This document shows positions 50,789 through 59,176 of a stretch of DNA of 64,000 nucleotides, one piece after another. The stretch's first letter is position 1. Each line of letters starts with the position of its first letter. The DNA comes from Bacteroidales bacterium (GTDB lineage Bacteria; Bacteroidota; Bacteroidia; Bacteroidales; UBA1402), in the NCBI GenBank assembly GCA_017468435.1, contig JAFUIP010000009.1, positions 36,423 to 100,422 of the forward strand, in the 5' to 3' direction. Position numbers and translations under genes: made by a program. Below the pieces are notes generated by a model. The model was not told where the DNA came from and did not search any database. It was given only the letters and a program-made list of their open reading frames with translations.

Positions 50789-53605
50789 CTATTGATAATA
50801 ATCTTCCAAGAAGCGTCGATAGGCCTCTTCGGGGAAACGTTCTTGAATGAGCGGCCAATTGCTTTCGGAAACAGGAAGCAAACGAAGTCCGGGATATTTA
50901 TCCGTAGGTCGCTGTCCTTGGAACGACATCCAGGCCATGTAGCGCAAAACATCTTCTGCATCTTCGAATGTTCTGATCATCAAGACTTCTTGAGCGCCCA
51001 ACATTTCCAAACTCAATTCGTAATCGCGGATAAGGAAATTCGTGAAGTTATACAAGGCCACATCATAGAGCAAATGGTTGGCATTGATGGAATCGCTGCT
51101 ATAAGCCAAGGCCAGCACGTGTGCCTCCTTAGGCTGATAAGTGAACAAAGATGCCAATGAATCGAGTTCCAGCTGCGCCAAGGAATCTTCCCAAGACTGA
51201 CCGTCGGTCAAGTAGAAGCCATCAAATCCGATGGGGCGGCGACCTTCGTCCCAATAGGCCTTCATTTCGCTGCTGAGGGCAGAAAGATCGTTATCGGGAT
51301 ATTCTTCGGCAATGGCCGCAATAAGCGCAATGAAAGTATCTCCATCGCCTTGCTTCACAGCTTCCAAAGCCCTCATAAACATAAAGTTAGGACGCAAGGG
51401 ACTCATGCGGTAATTATCCTCCACATACTGATAATTGTAAATGACAGAGTCGCTGTTTCCTTGTGAGAAATGCGTGTAAGTAGCTTTGAACAAGGAATCT
51501 TGCGTTTGGTACATACCTTTCAGTTTGGCAATAAATTGCTCGTCTTTCAGATAGTCGGATTCCTGCGATTCGGGATATTCCTGCAAGAGCTTTTGCCTTT
51601 GGTTTTCAGCCTTTTCCAGATTTCCTTCCTGCATCAGCATCAGGTAACTCATGTAATAGGCCTGCGGCAGATGCAGCGTATCGTCGGGGAAGCGGGTCTG
51701 CAATTCCTCGAAAGTCTTCAAAGCCAAGCGCGAACTGTTCATTTTTTCGCGATAGATGACGCCCGCCTCATACAAAGAGCTTTTCAGCAAGTCGTAGCAA
51801 ACTTCTTTTTCTTCTTCCGAGAAAGGAATATGCTGCAGATAATAACCTGCTTGCGTAGGATCTTCGCTGGCCTCGAACTCAGGAATCACGGGGGATGCGG
51901 AGCTTGCGTCATCAGAAGCCTGCAACGAAGTCGAATCGATGGCTGAGAAGTCGGAATCGGCGGCGGAGAAGTCGGAACCGTTTCCGCCCGACGTAAGCTC
52001 AGCCCATTTTTCCTGGTTTTTCAAACGCCAATTATCCACCAATTTTCGCCTTCCCCATAGGCGTTCAAACTCGCGCTTTCCGGAAGCCTTGGCCGTCTCG
52101 TTGTAAAAATACCAGGAATTATCGCCACCGGGCATGCTCATATCGGGCGCAGCCGGCTGATTCTGTTGCTGCTCGCTCAAGCTTTCCTCGGTCATGGCCG
52201 CATTGGCATCCAAAGCCTCCTGCTGACTTTGCAAACGAGCCTCTTCCCTGGCCTTCTTCTTGGCATCAGCCACCCATTTTTCTACCAAAGCTTGCAATTC
52301 CGATTCGGGCAAAGAGGCCAAATGCAGCAGACTATCCTGATCGAAAATGGTTTGCAAATGCGGACTAAGCTCAGAAAGCACCTCGCTGCGTTCTTGCACC
52401 AAGGCATAATCCTCTGCCGTTTCGGGCAAGATCGACTTGAGTTCCTGATACATAGGGTCGGCCTGCAAAAAAGAATCCTGCTGATAATAGAAATTGCCCA
52501 AGAGACGAAGCGTTTCTTGTTTGTAGCTTGTGTTCTTTTCGGTATTCTCTATGGCCATCAAATAATGTTCTACCGCCTTAAGCGTATCTTTTTCAGCGAA
52601 ATAAATATTACCCATGGCATAATAGATGGCATCAAGATACTCCGTATTGTTCGGATTGCGACTCATGCGTTTCAACTTGCGCAAGGAGGCTCGTTTTCCA
52701 CCCTGTGCGCCTAATTCGGTCTGCGCAATGCGGGCATTCAAATCCATTTCGTAGGGCGGATTCAATCTGAGAACGGCGCGATACATGTCGTTTGCCTTCT
52801 GCGTATTTCCCTCTTTCTGATAGAGTTGCGCCAAGAGATACGAATAGCGCTGACGATCTTTTTTACGCATCATGGGATGCATGGCCATTTCTATATAAGG
52901 TATGGCCTCGCTGTATGCTTCGCGCTTCATCAAGAAATCGGCATAGGCCAAAGCATAGGTTTCCGTCAGTTCGGAAGAAAAGCCTTCCTCGTTCATTTTC
53001 AAGAAGATATTCTCTGCTTCGTACATCCAATCCTGTTCGTAATACGAGCGCGCCATCAAAATCTTGGCTTCGTCGCAAAGCGTTTTGTCGTGCGAGAAAT
53101 GTCGGATGATATAGGCGCAAGTGGCATTGGCCGACATAAATTCCGCCTTGTTGAACTGAGCCTGCGCCATCAGCAGGAAAACGCTGCCCATCACGGGGTT
53201 GAACTCTTCCTGCTCGTAAAACATACGTTCTTTGAGCGGCGCCGATCGTGCCGGTTTTTTCTCGGGCTTCACTCGGATGGAGTGTTGCTTGATGGCCTTT
53301 TCACACTTCTCTATGCATCTATCCATGGACGATGTGGCCTTGAGACCCAGGGCATGATTGCTGATGGGATAAATCATCAAAGGTTTCGTAAAATCCTCTA
53401 CATGAGCTTGTTCTATCTGAAGCATTCCTTTTTTGAAAGCTTCTTCGCCATTGAATTGCACATTGTACTTCGTGGTGAGCGCATGATATTGACGCGACGA
53501 CCAGGTGTTTTTCTGTGTGGAACATGCCGACACGACAAAAAGCATCAAGCAAAGCAGTATTTGCCTGATAATCTGAGATTCGTATATGAATTTTATCTTA
53601 CGCAA
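50789..53605 (-). CDS. porW: PorW/SprE-like TPR lipoprotein of the type IX secretion system
   Basis: 938 residues. The start is an in-frame TTG (53605): it gives a basic n-region (RKIK) and a lipobox LFVVSAC with lipidated Cys28; the next ATG would leave no n-region. TWSSRQYHALTTKYNVQFNG after the Cys is the characteristic opening of PorW/SprE. Tetratricopeptide helices fill most of the rest, with a Gln/Ser/Asp-rich low-complexity middle (about 470-590). PorW links outer membrane parts of the secretion system and is needed for export of proteins with C-terminal sorting domains, such as the PL9 enzyme here. Follows the small membrane gene by 40 bases. Confidence 0.78.
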   Translation of the reverse strand: MRKIKFIYESQIIRQILLCLMLFVVSACSTQKNTWSSRQYHALTTKYNVQFNGEEAFKKGMLQIEQAHVEDFTKPLMIYPISNHALGLKATSSMDRCIEKCEKAIKQHSIRVKPEKKPARSAPLKERMFYEQEEFNPVMGSVFLLMAQAQFNKAEFMSANATCAYIIRHFSHDKTLCDEAKILMARSYYEQDWMYEAENIFLKMNEEGFSSELTETYALAYADFLMKREAYSEAIPYIEMAMHPMMRKKDRQRYSYLLAQLYQKEGNTQKANDMYRAVLRLNPPYEMDLNARIAQTELGAQGGKRASLRKLKRMSRNPNNTEYLDAIYYAMGNIYFAEKDTLKAVEHYLMAIENTEKNTSYKQETLRLLGNFYYQQDSFLQADPMYQELKSILPETAEDYALVQERSEVLSELSPHLQTIFDQDSLLHLASLPESELQALVEKWVADAKKKAREEARLQSQQEALDANAAMTEESLSEQQQNQPAAPDMSMPGGDNSWYFYNETAKASGKREFERLWGRRKLVDNWRLKNQEKWAELTSGGNGSDFSAADSDFSAIDSTSLQASDDASSASPVIPEFEASEDPTQAGYYLQHIPFSEEEKEVCYDLLKSSLYEAGVIYREKMNSSRLALKTFEELQTRFPDDTLHLPQAYYMSYLMLMQEGNLEKAENQRQKLLQEYPESQESDYLKDEQFIAKLKGMYQTQDSLFKATYTHFSQGNSDSVIYNYQYVEDNYRMSPLRPNFMFMRALEAVKQGDGDTFIALIAAIAEEYPDNDLSALSSEMKAYWDEGRRPIGFDGFYLTDGQSWEDSLAQLELDSLASLFTYQPKEAHVLALAYSSDSINANHLLYDVALYNFTNFLIRDYELSLEMLGAQEVLMIRTFEDAEDVLRYMAWMSFQGQRPTDKYPGLRLLPVSESNWPLIQERFPEEAYRRFLEDYYQ

Positions 53606-53645
53606 TGTTCTTTTCTGACTAAATAAGAACGGAATTTTTGTGGAT

Positions 53646-54080
53646 TTATTGCGTAGCCTGATAACGGTTTTCAGAGATAATCAACAAAGCTTCGTCGCGA
53701 ATAAACAAAGGAGGCTCTATTTCTCTCATTCGCAGACTGTTGAGCCAGCCGAGCACATCTTCTTCGCGCAGGGTATAGAAAACTTCGGAAAAGGCTTCCA
53801 GCGCGGCTTCATCGTAAGTCTCCGGCGACATCTTGCGATAGGCATCCAATTCTTCATCGTTATAATAGACTATATCCTTGCGGGCCATGGTTTTAAGATC
53901 TTTTTCACACACCTCGTGCTGCCCGCAACATTCTTCGCTTTCTTCCTCCTCCGGCTCGCTCTGCAAAGAATCGGGATCGATGAAACGGGGCTTCTCAAAC
54001 CATCTGAAATAGCTTGCCAACCAACTGAATACGCCTAACAACAATAAGGCTGCCGCTATGATGATAATAATTTTCCACAT
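53646..54080 (-). CDS. Small membrane protein with CCGxHxxC motif
   Basis: 144 residues. One N-terminal membrane helix (about 3-25), an acidic stretch (EPEEEESEE), then CCGQHEVCEKD, a Cys/His cluster able to bind a metal or form disulfides, then a helical C-terminal half (YYNDEELDAYRKMSP, FSEVFYTLREEDVLGWLNSL). I recognise it as a conserved Bacteroidales protein but know no function. It lies between aroA and porW on the same strand, so co-transcription with porW is likely. Confidence 0.65.
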   Translation of the reverse strand: MWKIIIIIAAALLLLGVFSWLASYFRWFEKPRFIDPDSLQSEPEEEESEECCGQHEVCEKDLKTMARKDIVYYNDEELDAYRKMSPETYDEAALEAFSEVFYTLREEDVLGWLNSLRMREIEPPLFIRDEALLIISENRYQATQ

Positions 54081-54126
54081 CTTGTTTGTATTTTGCTATT
54101 GTTCGCTTTTATATCGATTGCTTTCA

Positions 54127-54232
54127 ATGTTATCGTTTGCTTTTTCGTTCGTCTCTTTTCGCTTGCTTCGATGTTATCGTTTGCTTTTTCGTTCGTCTCT
54201 TTTCGCTTGTTTCGATGTTATCGTTTGCTTTA
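54127..54232. repeat. 44-base tandem repeat, 2.4 copies
   Basis: Copies begin at 54127, 54171 and 54215; the first two differ at one base and the third is partial. The array fills most of the gap between the end of aroA and the start of the small membrane gene, reaching the aroA stop codon. No stable hairpin or promoter consensus is clear in the unit. Confidence 0.85.
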
Positions 54233-55501
54233 GTCGATGACTTGTTTGCTCGATTCGATGTTGAAAAATTGATCGAAGAAAGCCGGATAAGATTTACTTA
54301 CTACCTTGGGATTCAGGATGATGATTTGTTTCTCACCCTTCCACTTCAACACCGCCGGTGCAAAAGCCATGGCCATGCGATGATCTTCGTAGGTCTCGAT
54401 GCGCGGCTCTTCCTGCGGCTCGCTCCGCTCGCCGTCCCATCGCAAAGTATTTCCCTCCACTTGCAATACATAACCCAACTTTCGCATTTCATTGACCAAG
54501 GCCGCCATTCGATCTGTTTCCTTGATGCGCAAACTCTCCAGACCACTCAAGGCAAAATGCCGACCTTGCAAGGCACAAGTCACCACAAAGGTCTGCGCCA
54601 AATCGGGTTGCTGGCTGAAATCCTCCACAAAAGGCTTCAAGCTGGCTTCCGGATTCGATCTCAACAAGAGGCCTTCTGGCAAGAATTCCGCCTTCACACC
54701 CAACTGAGAAAACCAATCCAAGACTCGCGCATCACCTTGAATACTATGCGCTTGCATACCTTTAAGCAAGACCTTTGCATGCGGCGAAAGCGCCACCATT
54801 TCAAACCAATACGAGGCCGCCGACCAATCGTATTCTATATGGTATGTGTCGGGCGCGGAATAAGCCTTGGCCGGCACACGAATACAAGCTCCATCCCACT
54901 GTGTATCAACACCAAATGCCTTCATCAATGACAATGTCATGGCAATGTACGGACGCGAATTGATTTTGCCGTCAATGTGCAAGACCAAGCCCTTCCGACA
55001 AAGCGGCGCAATCATGAGCAAAGCCGAAAGATACTGACTGCTGATGCTTCCATCTATGTGAATTTCACCGCCTTCCAAAGCTTTGCCTCGAATCTGCAAA
55101 GGCGGATAAGATTCTTTTTCCAAATAATTGATATCGGCGCCGATCTCGCGCAAAGCATTCACCAACAAGGCGATAGGACGATTCTTCATACGTTCGCTTC
55201 CGGTCAGCGTCACTTCCACACCCTCCTGCAAGGCATAATAGGCTGTGAGAAAGCGCATGGCTGTGCCCGCCGCACCTATATTTTTCAGAGAATCTTGACT
55301 CGCGAGCGCGGCTTGCATACTGTTACTATCGTCGCAAATGGCAAGGTTTCGCAAATCGGTTTTCGAAGAGGAAAGCGCTTTCAACATCAATGCCCGGTTG
55401 GTAATACTCTTAGACGCAGGCAGTTCCACCACTCTATCTCGCAAATCGGGCAAAGAAAGAGTCAATTCATCAATGGCATTTATCTGGATTCTTCTGCACA
55501 T
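54230..55501 (-). CDS. aroA: 3-phosphoshikimate 1-carboxyvinyltransferase (EPSP synthase)
   Basis: 423 residues. The two-domain EPSP synthase pattern is visible: [14 protein letters not shown] at the N-terminus, [58 protein letters not shown], and [13 protein letters not shown]. It joins phosphoenolpyruvate to shikimate-3-phosphate in aromatic amino acid synthesis. The first 32 bases overlap the end of ruvC, implying coupled translation. The C-terminus runs to the edge of the 44-base repeat array. Confidence 0.95.
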   Translation of the reverse strand: MCRRIQINAIDELTLSLPDLRDRVVELPASKSITNRALMLKALSSSKTDLRNLAICDDSNSMQAALASQDSLKNIGAAGTAMRFLTAYYALQEGVEVTLTGSERMKNRPIALLVNALREIGADINYLEKESYPPLQIRGKALEGGEIHIDGSISSQYLSALLMIAPLCRKGLVLHIDGKINSRPYIAMTLSLMKAFGVDTQWDGACIRVPAKAYSAPDTYHIEYDWSAASYWFEMVALSPHAKVLLKGMQAHSIQGDARVLDWFSQLGVKAEFLPEGLLLRSNPEASLKPFVEDFSQQPDLAQTFVVTCALQGRHFALSGLESLRIKETDRMAALVNEMRKLGYVLQVEGNTLRWDGERSEPQEEPRIETYEDHRMAMAFAPAVLKWKGEKQIIILNPKVVSKSYPAFFDQFFNIESSKQVID

Positions 55502-56066
55502 ATTCTTTCCATGATTTACAGCCTGTTACCGAAAGCACAGGCTTTGAGGTTTCGAGGTAATGACAATAGGCGGCAGCCAAACCATCGGTGGCATCCAGCT
55601 GCGGCAAAAGGTCTTCTTCGGGCACTTTCAACAAACGACTGATCATGCCGGCCACCTGTTCTTTCGAGGCTCGACCATTGCCCGTGATAGCCATTTTTAT
55701 CTTCAGCGGTGCATACTCGTGAATGGGAATATCTCGCGACAAAGCTGCTGCAATGGCGCAACCCTGGGCATGTCCCAACTTCAGCATCGACTGCACGTTC
55801 TTTCCAAAAAAAGGCGCTTCGATAGCCAATTCATCGGGCAGATACTCATCGATGAGCCCCATGGTTCTTTCAAAAATCTTTCGCAAGCGAAGATAATGAT
55901 CTTCATATTTCGAAAGCTTCAACACACCCATACACAGATACTTAGCCTTGCCATTCAAGACATGGATCACCCCGTAGCCCATCACATTGGTACCGGGATC
56001 TATTCCCAGAATGATTCTGTCTTTGCTGGGATTTTTGGTCTGTATCTTGCAATCGGATGCCGACAT
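55470..56066 (-). CDS. ruvC: Holliday junction resolvase RuvC
   Basis: 198 residues from MSASDCK; the 20-residue longer frame begins with TTG upstream of the promoter. Catalytic acids: Asp in [10 protein letters not shown], Glu in [11 protein letters not shown], and the Asp pair in [13 protein letters not shown]. It cuts Holliday junctions with RuvAB in recombination repair. The N-terminal 15 residues before RIILGIDPG are a little longer than usual. Promoter element at 56124-56131. Confidence 0.95.
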   Translation of the reverse strand: MSASDCKIQTKNPSKDRIILGIDPGTNVMGYGVIHVLNGKAKYLCMGVLKLSKYEDHYLRLRKIFERTMGLIDEYLPDELAIEAPFFGKNVQSMLKLGHAQGCAIAAALSRDIPIHEYAPLKIKMAITGNGRASKEQVAGMISRLLKVPEEDLLPQLDATDGLAAAYCHYLETSKPVLSVTGCKSWKEYVQKNPDKCH

Positions 56067-56123
56067 AATTAGCGAATTTTTCGATTGAAATGGGTTGATT
56101 TTCAAAAATAATGATTGGTCGCA

Positions 56124-56131
56124 CAAAAGTA
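56124..56131 (-). promoter_or_regulatory. -7 promoter element of ruvC
   Basis: Minus strand TACTTTTG, exact TAnnTTTG, 58 bases before the ATG at 56066. The divergent tRNA promoter starts only 22 bases away. Confidence 0.6.
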
Positions 56132-56152
56132 GTAAAAATTTTCAGCACAGCC

Positions 56153-56183
56153 TTTGCAAGTTTCAAAAAAAGGCTTACCTTTG
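56153..56183 (+). promoter_or_regulatory. Promoter of tRNA-Ala
   Basis: TTTG (56153-56156), exactly 19 bases, TACCTTTG (56176-56183). Ideal consensus; transcription should start about 8 bases before the mature tRNA. Confidence 0.85.
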
Positions 56184-56197
56184 CGCCATCATTCAAA

Positions 56198-56271
56198 GGG
56201 GTATTAGCTCATCTGGCTAGAGCGCGACACTGGCAGTGTCGAGGTGAGCGGTTCGAGTCCGCTATACTCCA
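56198..56271 (+). tRNA. tRNA-Ala(GGC)
   Basis: 74 bases. Acceptor stem GGGGTAT/ATACTCC contains the G3-U70 pair that identifies alanine tRNAs. Anticodon stem CGACA/TGTCG encloses loop CTGGCAG, anticodon GGC, reading GCC codons. T-arm GCGG/CCGC with TTCGAGT loop. Discriminator base A; CCA is not encoded. Confidence 0.95.
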
Positions 56272-56277
56272 CAAAAA

Positions 56278-56306
56278 AACGACTCTTCATCGGAGTCGTT
56301 TTTTGT
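56278..56306. terminator. Bidirectional terminator after tRNA-Ala
   Basis: Eight-base-pair stem AACGACTC (56278-56285) with 56293-56300, T-runs on both strands. Ends the tRNA transcript and probably backs up termination of the minus-strand rhodanese unit. Confidence 0.85.
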
Positions 56307-56359
56307 TTTTTATGAAGTCGTTTCTGGCTTATTGGTCAAAATAAGGGGCTTATTCTGTT

Positions 56360-56836
56360 TTATCGGTCTTTGTCAGCGCCGGCCGCGCAGTCAGTGCCAG
56401 CCGCGCCACAAGACTTAACAAGTTCGCCGGTCCAAGAAAGAATGCCGGTATCCAGTTCAACCACGCGAAATCCTGCAGCCGCCATCTTTTCGGCCGCCAA
56501 TTTGCTTCGACGACCGCTTCGGCAATAAATGGCCACCGTATTTTGTTTGCTCAGGGCCGAGATCTTTTCATCGAAATCCTCAGCTTTCACATCGATATTG
56601 ATAGCCAAAGGGATATGAGACTCCGCAAACTCTTCCGGCGTACGAACATCCACCACCTGCACCCCGGGCTTGGCTATTTCAAGTGCAAACTTTTCCGCAT
56701 CCACCGACACGAAACTACCCTTTTGTCCGCAAGACGCGAGCAAACCGCAAGACGCGAGCAAAAGACAAAGCATCAGCCAGAAATGTCGCTTAGGGCAAAT
56801 CGACAGAAATTTCTCTACAATCATCGGGTAAGACAT
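56360..56836 (-). CDS. Rhodanese-domain lipoprotein
   Basis: 158 residues. Hydrophobic start with two consecutive lipoboxes, LLASCGLLASCG, produced by an 18-base tandem duplication. Residues about 40-138 are a rhodanese domain: VVDVRTPEEFAESH, AINIDV and the active-site loop IYCRSGRRS with catalytic Cys. It transfers sulfur or senses thiols in the periplasm. The C-terminal tail is Cys/Ala/Gly rich (SCGAAGTDCAAG) and unusual. The first 47 bases overlap tsaE; starts at 56824 or 56773 (MLCLLLASC) would shorten or remove the overlap, but lose the basic n-region KRH. Confidence 0.85.
   Translation of the reverse strand: MSYPMIVEKFLSICPKRHFWLMLCLLLASCGLLASCGQKGSFVSVDAEKFALEIAKPGVQVVDVRTPEEFAESHIPLAINIDVKAEDFDEKISALSKQNTVAIYCRSGRRSKLAAEKMAAAGFRVVELDTGILSWTGELVKSCGAAGTDCAAGADKDR
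56727..56762. repeat. 18-base tandem duplication in lipobox
   Basis: Two identical 18-base copies (56727-56744, 56745-56762) encode LLASCG twice. In-frame, so the protein stays intact. Looks like a recent slippage event. Confidence 0.9.
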
Positions 56837-57215
56837 TGATATTCACAATTAAAGCATCTTCTGGCAACAAAGCCTCGATTTTTTCCGGCCATTCCACCAA
56901 ACAAATCTGTCCGCTATAGAAATAATCTTCCGTACCTATGTCGAAAGCCTCAGCCATAGACTTAATGCGGTAATAATCAAAGTGAAACACCGAGCCATGA
57001 GGCGAAGGATAATCATTGACGATGGCAAAGGTCGGACTGTTCACCTCGGCTTGCACATCCAGTTGGGCGCACAAAGCCTTGATGAAAGTCGTTTTACCGG
57101 CACCCATTTCCGCATAGAAGGCCACCACTTTCGAAGCGCTTTCCTGCAAAAGCAGAAGAAATCCCTTTGCTACTTCATCTATTTCTTCGAGAGTATATAT
57201 CTTTTTCATAATCAT
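56790..57215 (-). CDS. tsaE: tRNA threonylcarbamoyladenosine synthesis ATPase
   Basis: 141 residues. Walker A EMGAGKTT (about 36-43), switch region VNSPTFAIVNDY, and FHFDYYRI plus VEWPEKIE are standard TsaE motifs. With TsaB, TsaC and TsaD it makes the t6A modification of tRNAs reading ANN codons. It overlaps the following rhodanese gene and starts 19 bases after porX stops. ATG at 57209 (MKKIYTLEE) is an alternative start. Confidence 0.95.
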   Translation of the reverse strand: MIMKKIYTLEEIDEVAKGFLLLLQESASKVVAFYAEMGAGKTTFIKALCAQLDVQAEVNSPTFAIVNDYPSPHGSVFHFDYYRIKSMAEAFDIGTEDYFYSGQICLVEWPEKIEALLPEDALIVNINVLPDDCREISVDLP

Positions 57216-57234
57216 TTATTTAAACCTCTGAATT

Positions 57235-58779
57235 CTATTTAGACTCCAGGGTAACAAGCGGAATCATCATTTCTTCGAGCGAAATACCTCCATGCTGGAA
57301 AGTGTCCCTATAATAATTGACGTAATGATTGTAATTGTTCGGATATGCAAAGAAATCGTTGTTCATCGCGAAAATATAGGTCGTGCTCAGGTTGGGCGAA
57401 GGTAAATGAAAATCGGCAGGACGTTTCATTTCGAAAACTTGTTTCGGATTGTAATCCAACGATTTACCCAATTTGTAACGAAGATTCGTGTTGGTATTTT
57501 TGTCGCCCACCACCTTCACGGCATTGTTCACCTGTATGGTGCCATGATCGGTGGTCAGAATCACCTTCACTTTTTGCTCGGCCAGATATTGCAACAACTG
57601 CGACAAAGGTGAATGCTTGTACCAAGATTGCGTCAAGGAACGATATGCCGCCTGACTCGAAGCCAGTTCGCGAATCATCTTCGACTCGGTACGCGCATGC
57701 GAGAGCATATCTATAAAGTTGAAAACCACCACGTTCAAAGGCAAATCCTTGTATTGCGACAAAGAATCGAGAAGCTTTTCGCCGGCCTCAACATCGTTGA
57801 TTTTGTGATAGCTGAATTTGTAAGGCTTGCGATAGCGTTCCAACTGCGTTTGTATAAGCGGCGCCTCGTTCAGATTCTTGCCTTGTTCTTCGTCTTCGTC
57901 CACCCATAAATCGGGAAACATACGCTGAATATCCAAAGGCATCAATCCGGAAAAAATAGCGTTGCGCGAATACTGCGTCGCGGTAGGAAGCAAACTCAGG
58001 AAAAGTTGTTCGTCAATATGGAAATACTCCGACACCAATGGCTTTATGCTACGCCACTGATCGAAACGAAAATTGTCGATAAGAATAAACCACAGTTTTT
58101 CGCCCTTGTCCATAGCCGGAAAGACCTGAGTACGGAACAAATCGGGACTCATCAGCGGACGTGCATCTGAATGCGACATCCAAGAAGCATAATTTCGAGC
58201 TACAAACTTGGCATACTGACGGTTGGCATCTTGTTTCTGCATCAAGAGCAACTCGTCCATGCCGGTGTTGGCGCCTTCGAGTTCCAATTCCCAATGCACC
58301 AGCTTACGATAAACCTCTTTCCAATCGTCCAGAGATGACGCCATGCTGATTTGCATGGAAAGTTCTTGAAAACTCTGACGATAATCTTGCGTCAAAGCCT
58401 CATTCACAATGGCTTGCTGATGCAGATTCTTTTTGAGCGTCAAAAGAATCTGGTTCGGATTGACCGGTTTGATCAGATAATCCGCAATCTTGTTTCCGAT
58501 GGCCTGGTCCATGATATTTTCTTCTTCGCTCTTGGTAATCATGACAATAGGCAAAGAAGGATACCATTCTTTCATTTTATTGAGCGTTTCCAGGCCACTC
58601 AAACCCGGCATGTTTTCATCGAGAAAAACCAAGTCGAAGGATTGTTCACGACAAAGGTCAAGCGCATCCTGTCCGTTGGTGGCAGTCTGAACATCGTAAC
58701 CCTTTTCCCTCAAGAAAAGCACATAAGGTTTCAACAGGTCGATTTCGTCATCGGCCCAAAGCAAACGTTGTTGTTTCAT
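57235..58779 (-). CDS. porX: PorX: response regulator with PglZ effector domain
   Basis: 514 residues. Receiver domain 1-120: acidic pocket WADDE, phospho-acceptor Asp54 (VFLDENMPG), Lys in LIKPVN. Residues about 215-514 are an alkaline phosphatase-superfamily PglZ domain: FILIDNFRFDQW, NAIFSGLMP, LTTDHGTIQVNN. PorX controls type IX secretion genes in Porphyromonas and acts on oligonucleotide-type substrates. Its presence with porW and sorting-tail lyases supports an active type IX system. Position between trxA and tsaE is not linked to secretion. Confidence 0.93.
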   Translation of the reverse strand: MKQQRLLWADDEIDLLKPYVLFLREKGYDVQTATNGQDALDLCREQSFDLVFLDENMPGLSGLETLNKMKEWYPSLPIVMITKSEEENIMDQAIGNKIADYLIKPVNPNQILLTLKKNLHQQAIVNEALTQDYRQSFQELSMQISMASSLDDWKEVYRKLVHWELELEGANTGMDELLLMQKQDANRQYAKFVARNYASWMSHSDARPLMSPDLFRTQVFPAMDKGEKLWFILIDNFRFDQWRSIKPLVSEYFHIDEQLFLSLLPTATQYSRNAIFSGLMPLDIQRMFPDLWVDEDEEQGKNLNEAPLIQTQLERYRKPYKFSYHKINDVEAGEKLLDSLSQYKDLPLNVVVFNFIDMLSHARTESKMIRELASSQAAYRSLTQSWYKHSPLSQLLQYLAEQKVKVILTTDHGTIQVNNAVKVVGDKNTNTNLRYKLGKSLDYNPKQVFEMKRPADFHLPSPNLSTTYIFAMNNDFFAYPNNYNHYVNYYRDTFQHGGISLEEMMIPLVTLESK

Positions 58780-58840
58780 TATCTATCTACATTCAACAGG
58801 CAAAGACATCAGAAGCCGTCCTCTCATGCCGGCCCTGCCA

Positions 58841-59155
58841 TTACAGCAGCGCGTCAATCTTGGCGGCCAAAGCAGCTTTCTGAGCAGCACCCACTTGTTT
58901 ATCAACCAATTGTCCGTTCTTGAAGAACAAAATGGTAGGAATATTGCGGATGCCGAACTGGCTGCATACTTCGTCGTTCTTATCTACGTCCATCTTGCCA
59001 ATGAGCACGCGATCGCCATATTCTTCGGCCAATTCTTCGATGATAGGAGCCACCATGCGGCAAGGTCCACACCATTCTGCCCAAAAATCAATTACCAAAG
59101 GTTTTCCACTGTTAAGCAACTCGTTAAAGTTTGCATCGGTCATTTGAAGTGCCAT
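58841..59155 (-). CDS. trxA: Thioredoxin
   Basis: 104 residues, cytoplasmic (no signal). Active site WCGPC (about 28-32) and cis-Pro in IRNIPTILFF. It reduces protein disulfides, including ribonucleotide reductase and peroxiredoxins. Follows dnaE by 21 bases on the same strand. Confidence 0.95.
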   Translation of the reverse strand: MALQMTDANFNELLNSGKPLVIDFWAEWCGPCRMVAPIIEELAEEYGDRVLIGKMDVDKNDEVCSQFGIRNIPTILFFKNGQLVDKQVGAAQKAALAAKIDALL

Positions 59156-59176
59156 AATTCTAATTTTTTGTTGTTA

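Noticed and set aside
54086..54931. Plus-strand ORF over the 44-base repeats and aroA
   Set aside because: Its N-terminus is only the translated repeat and the rest is antisense to aroA.
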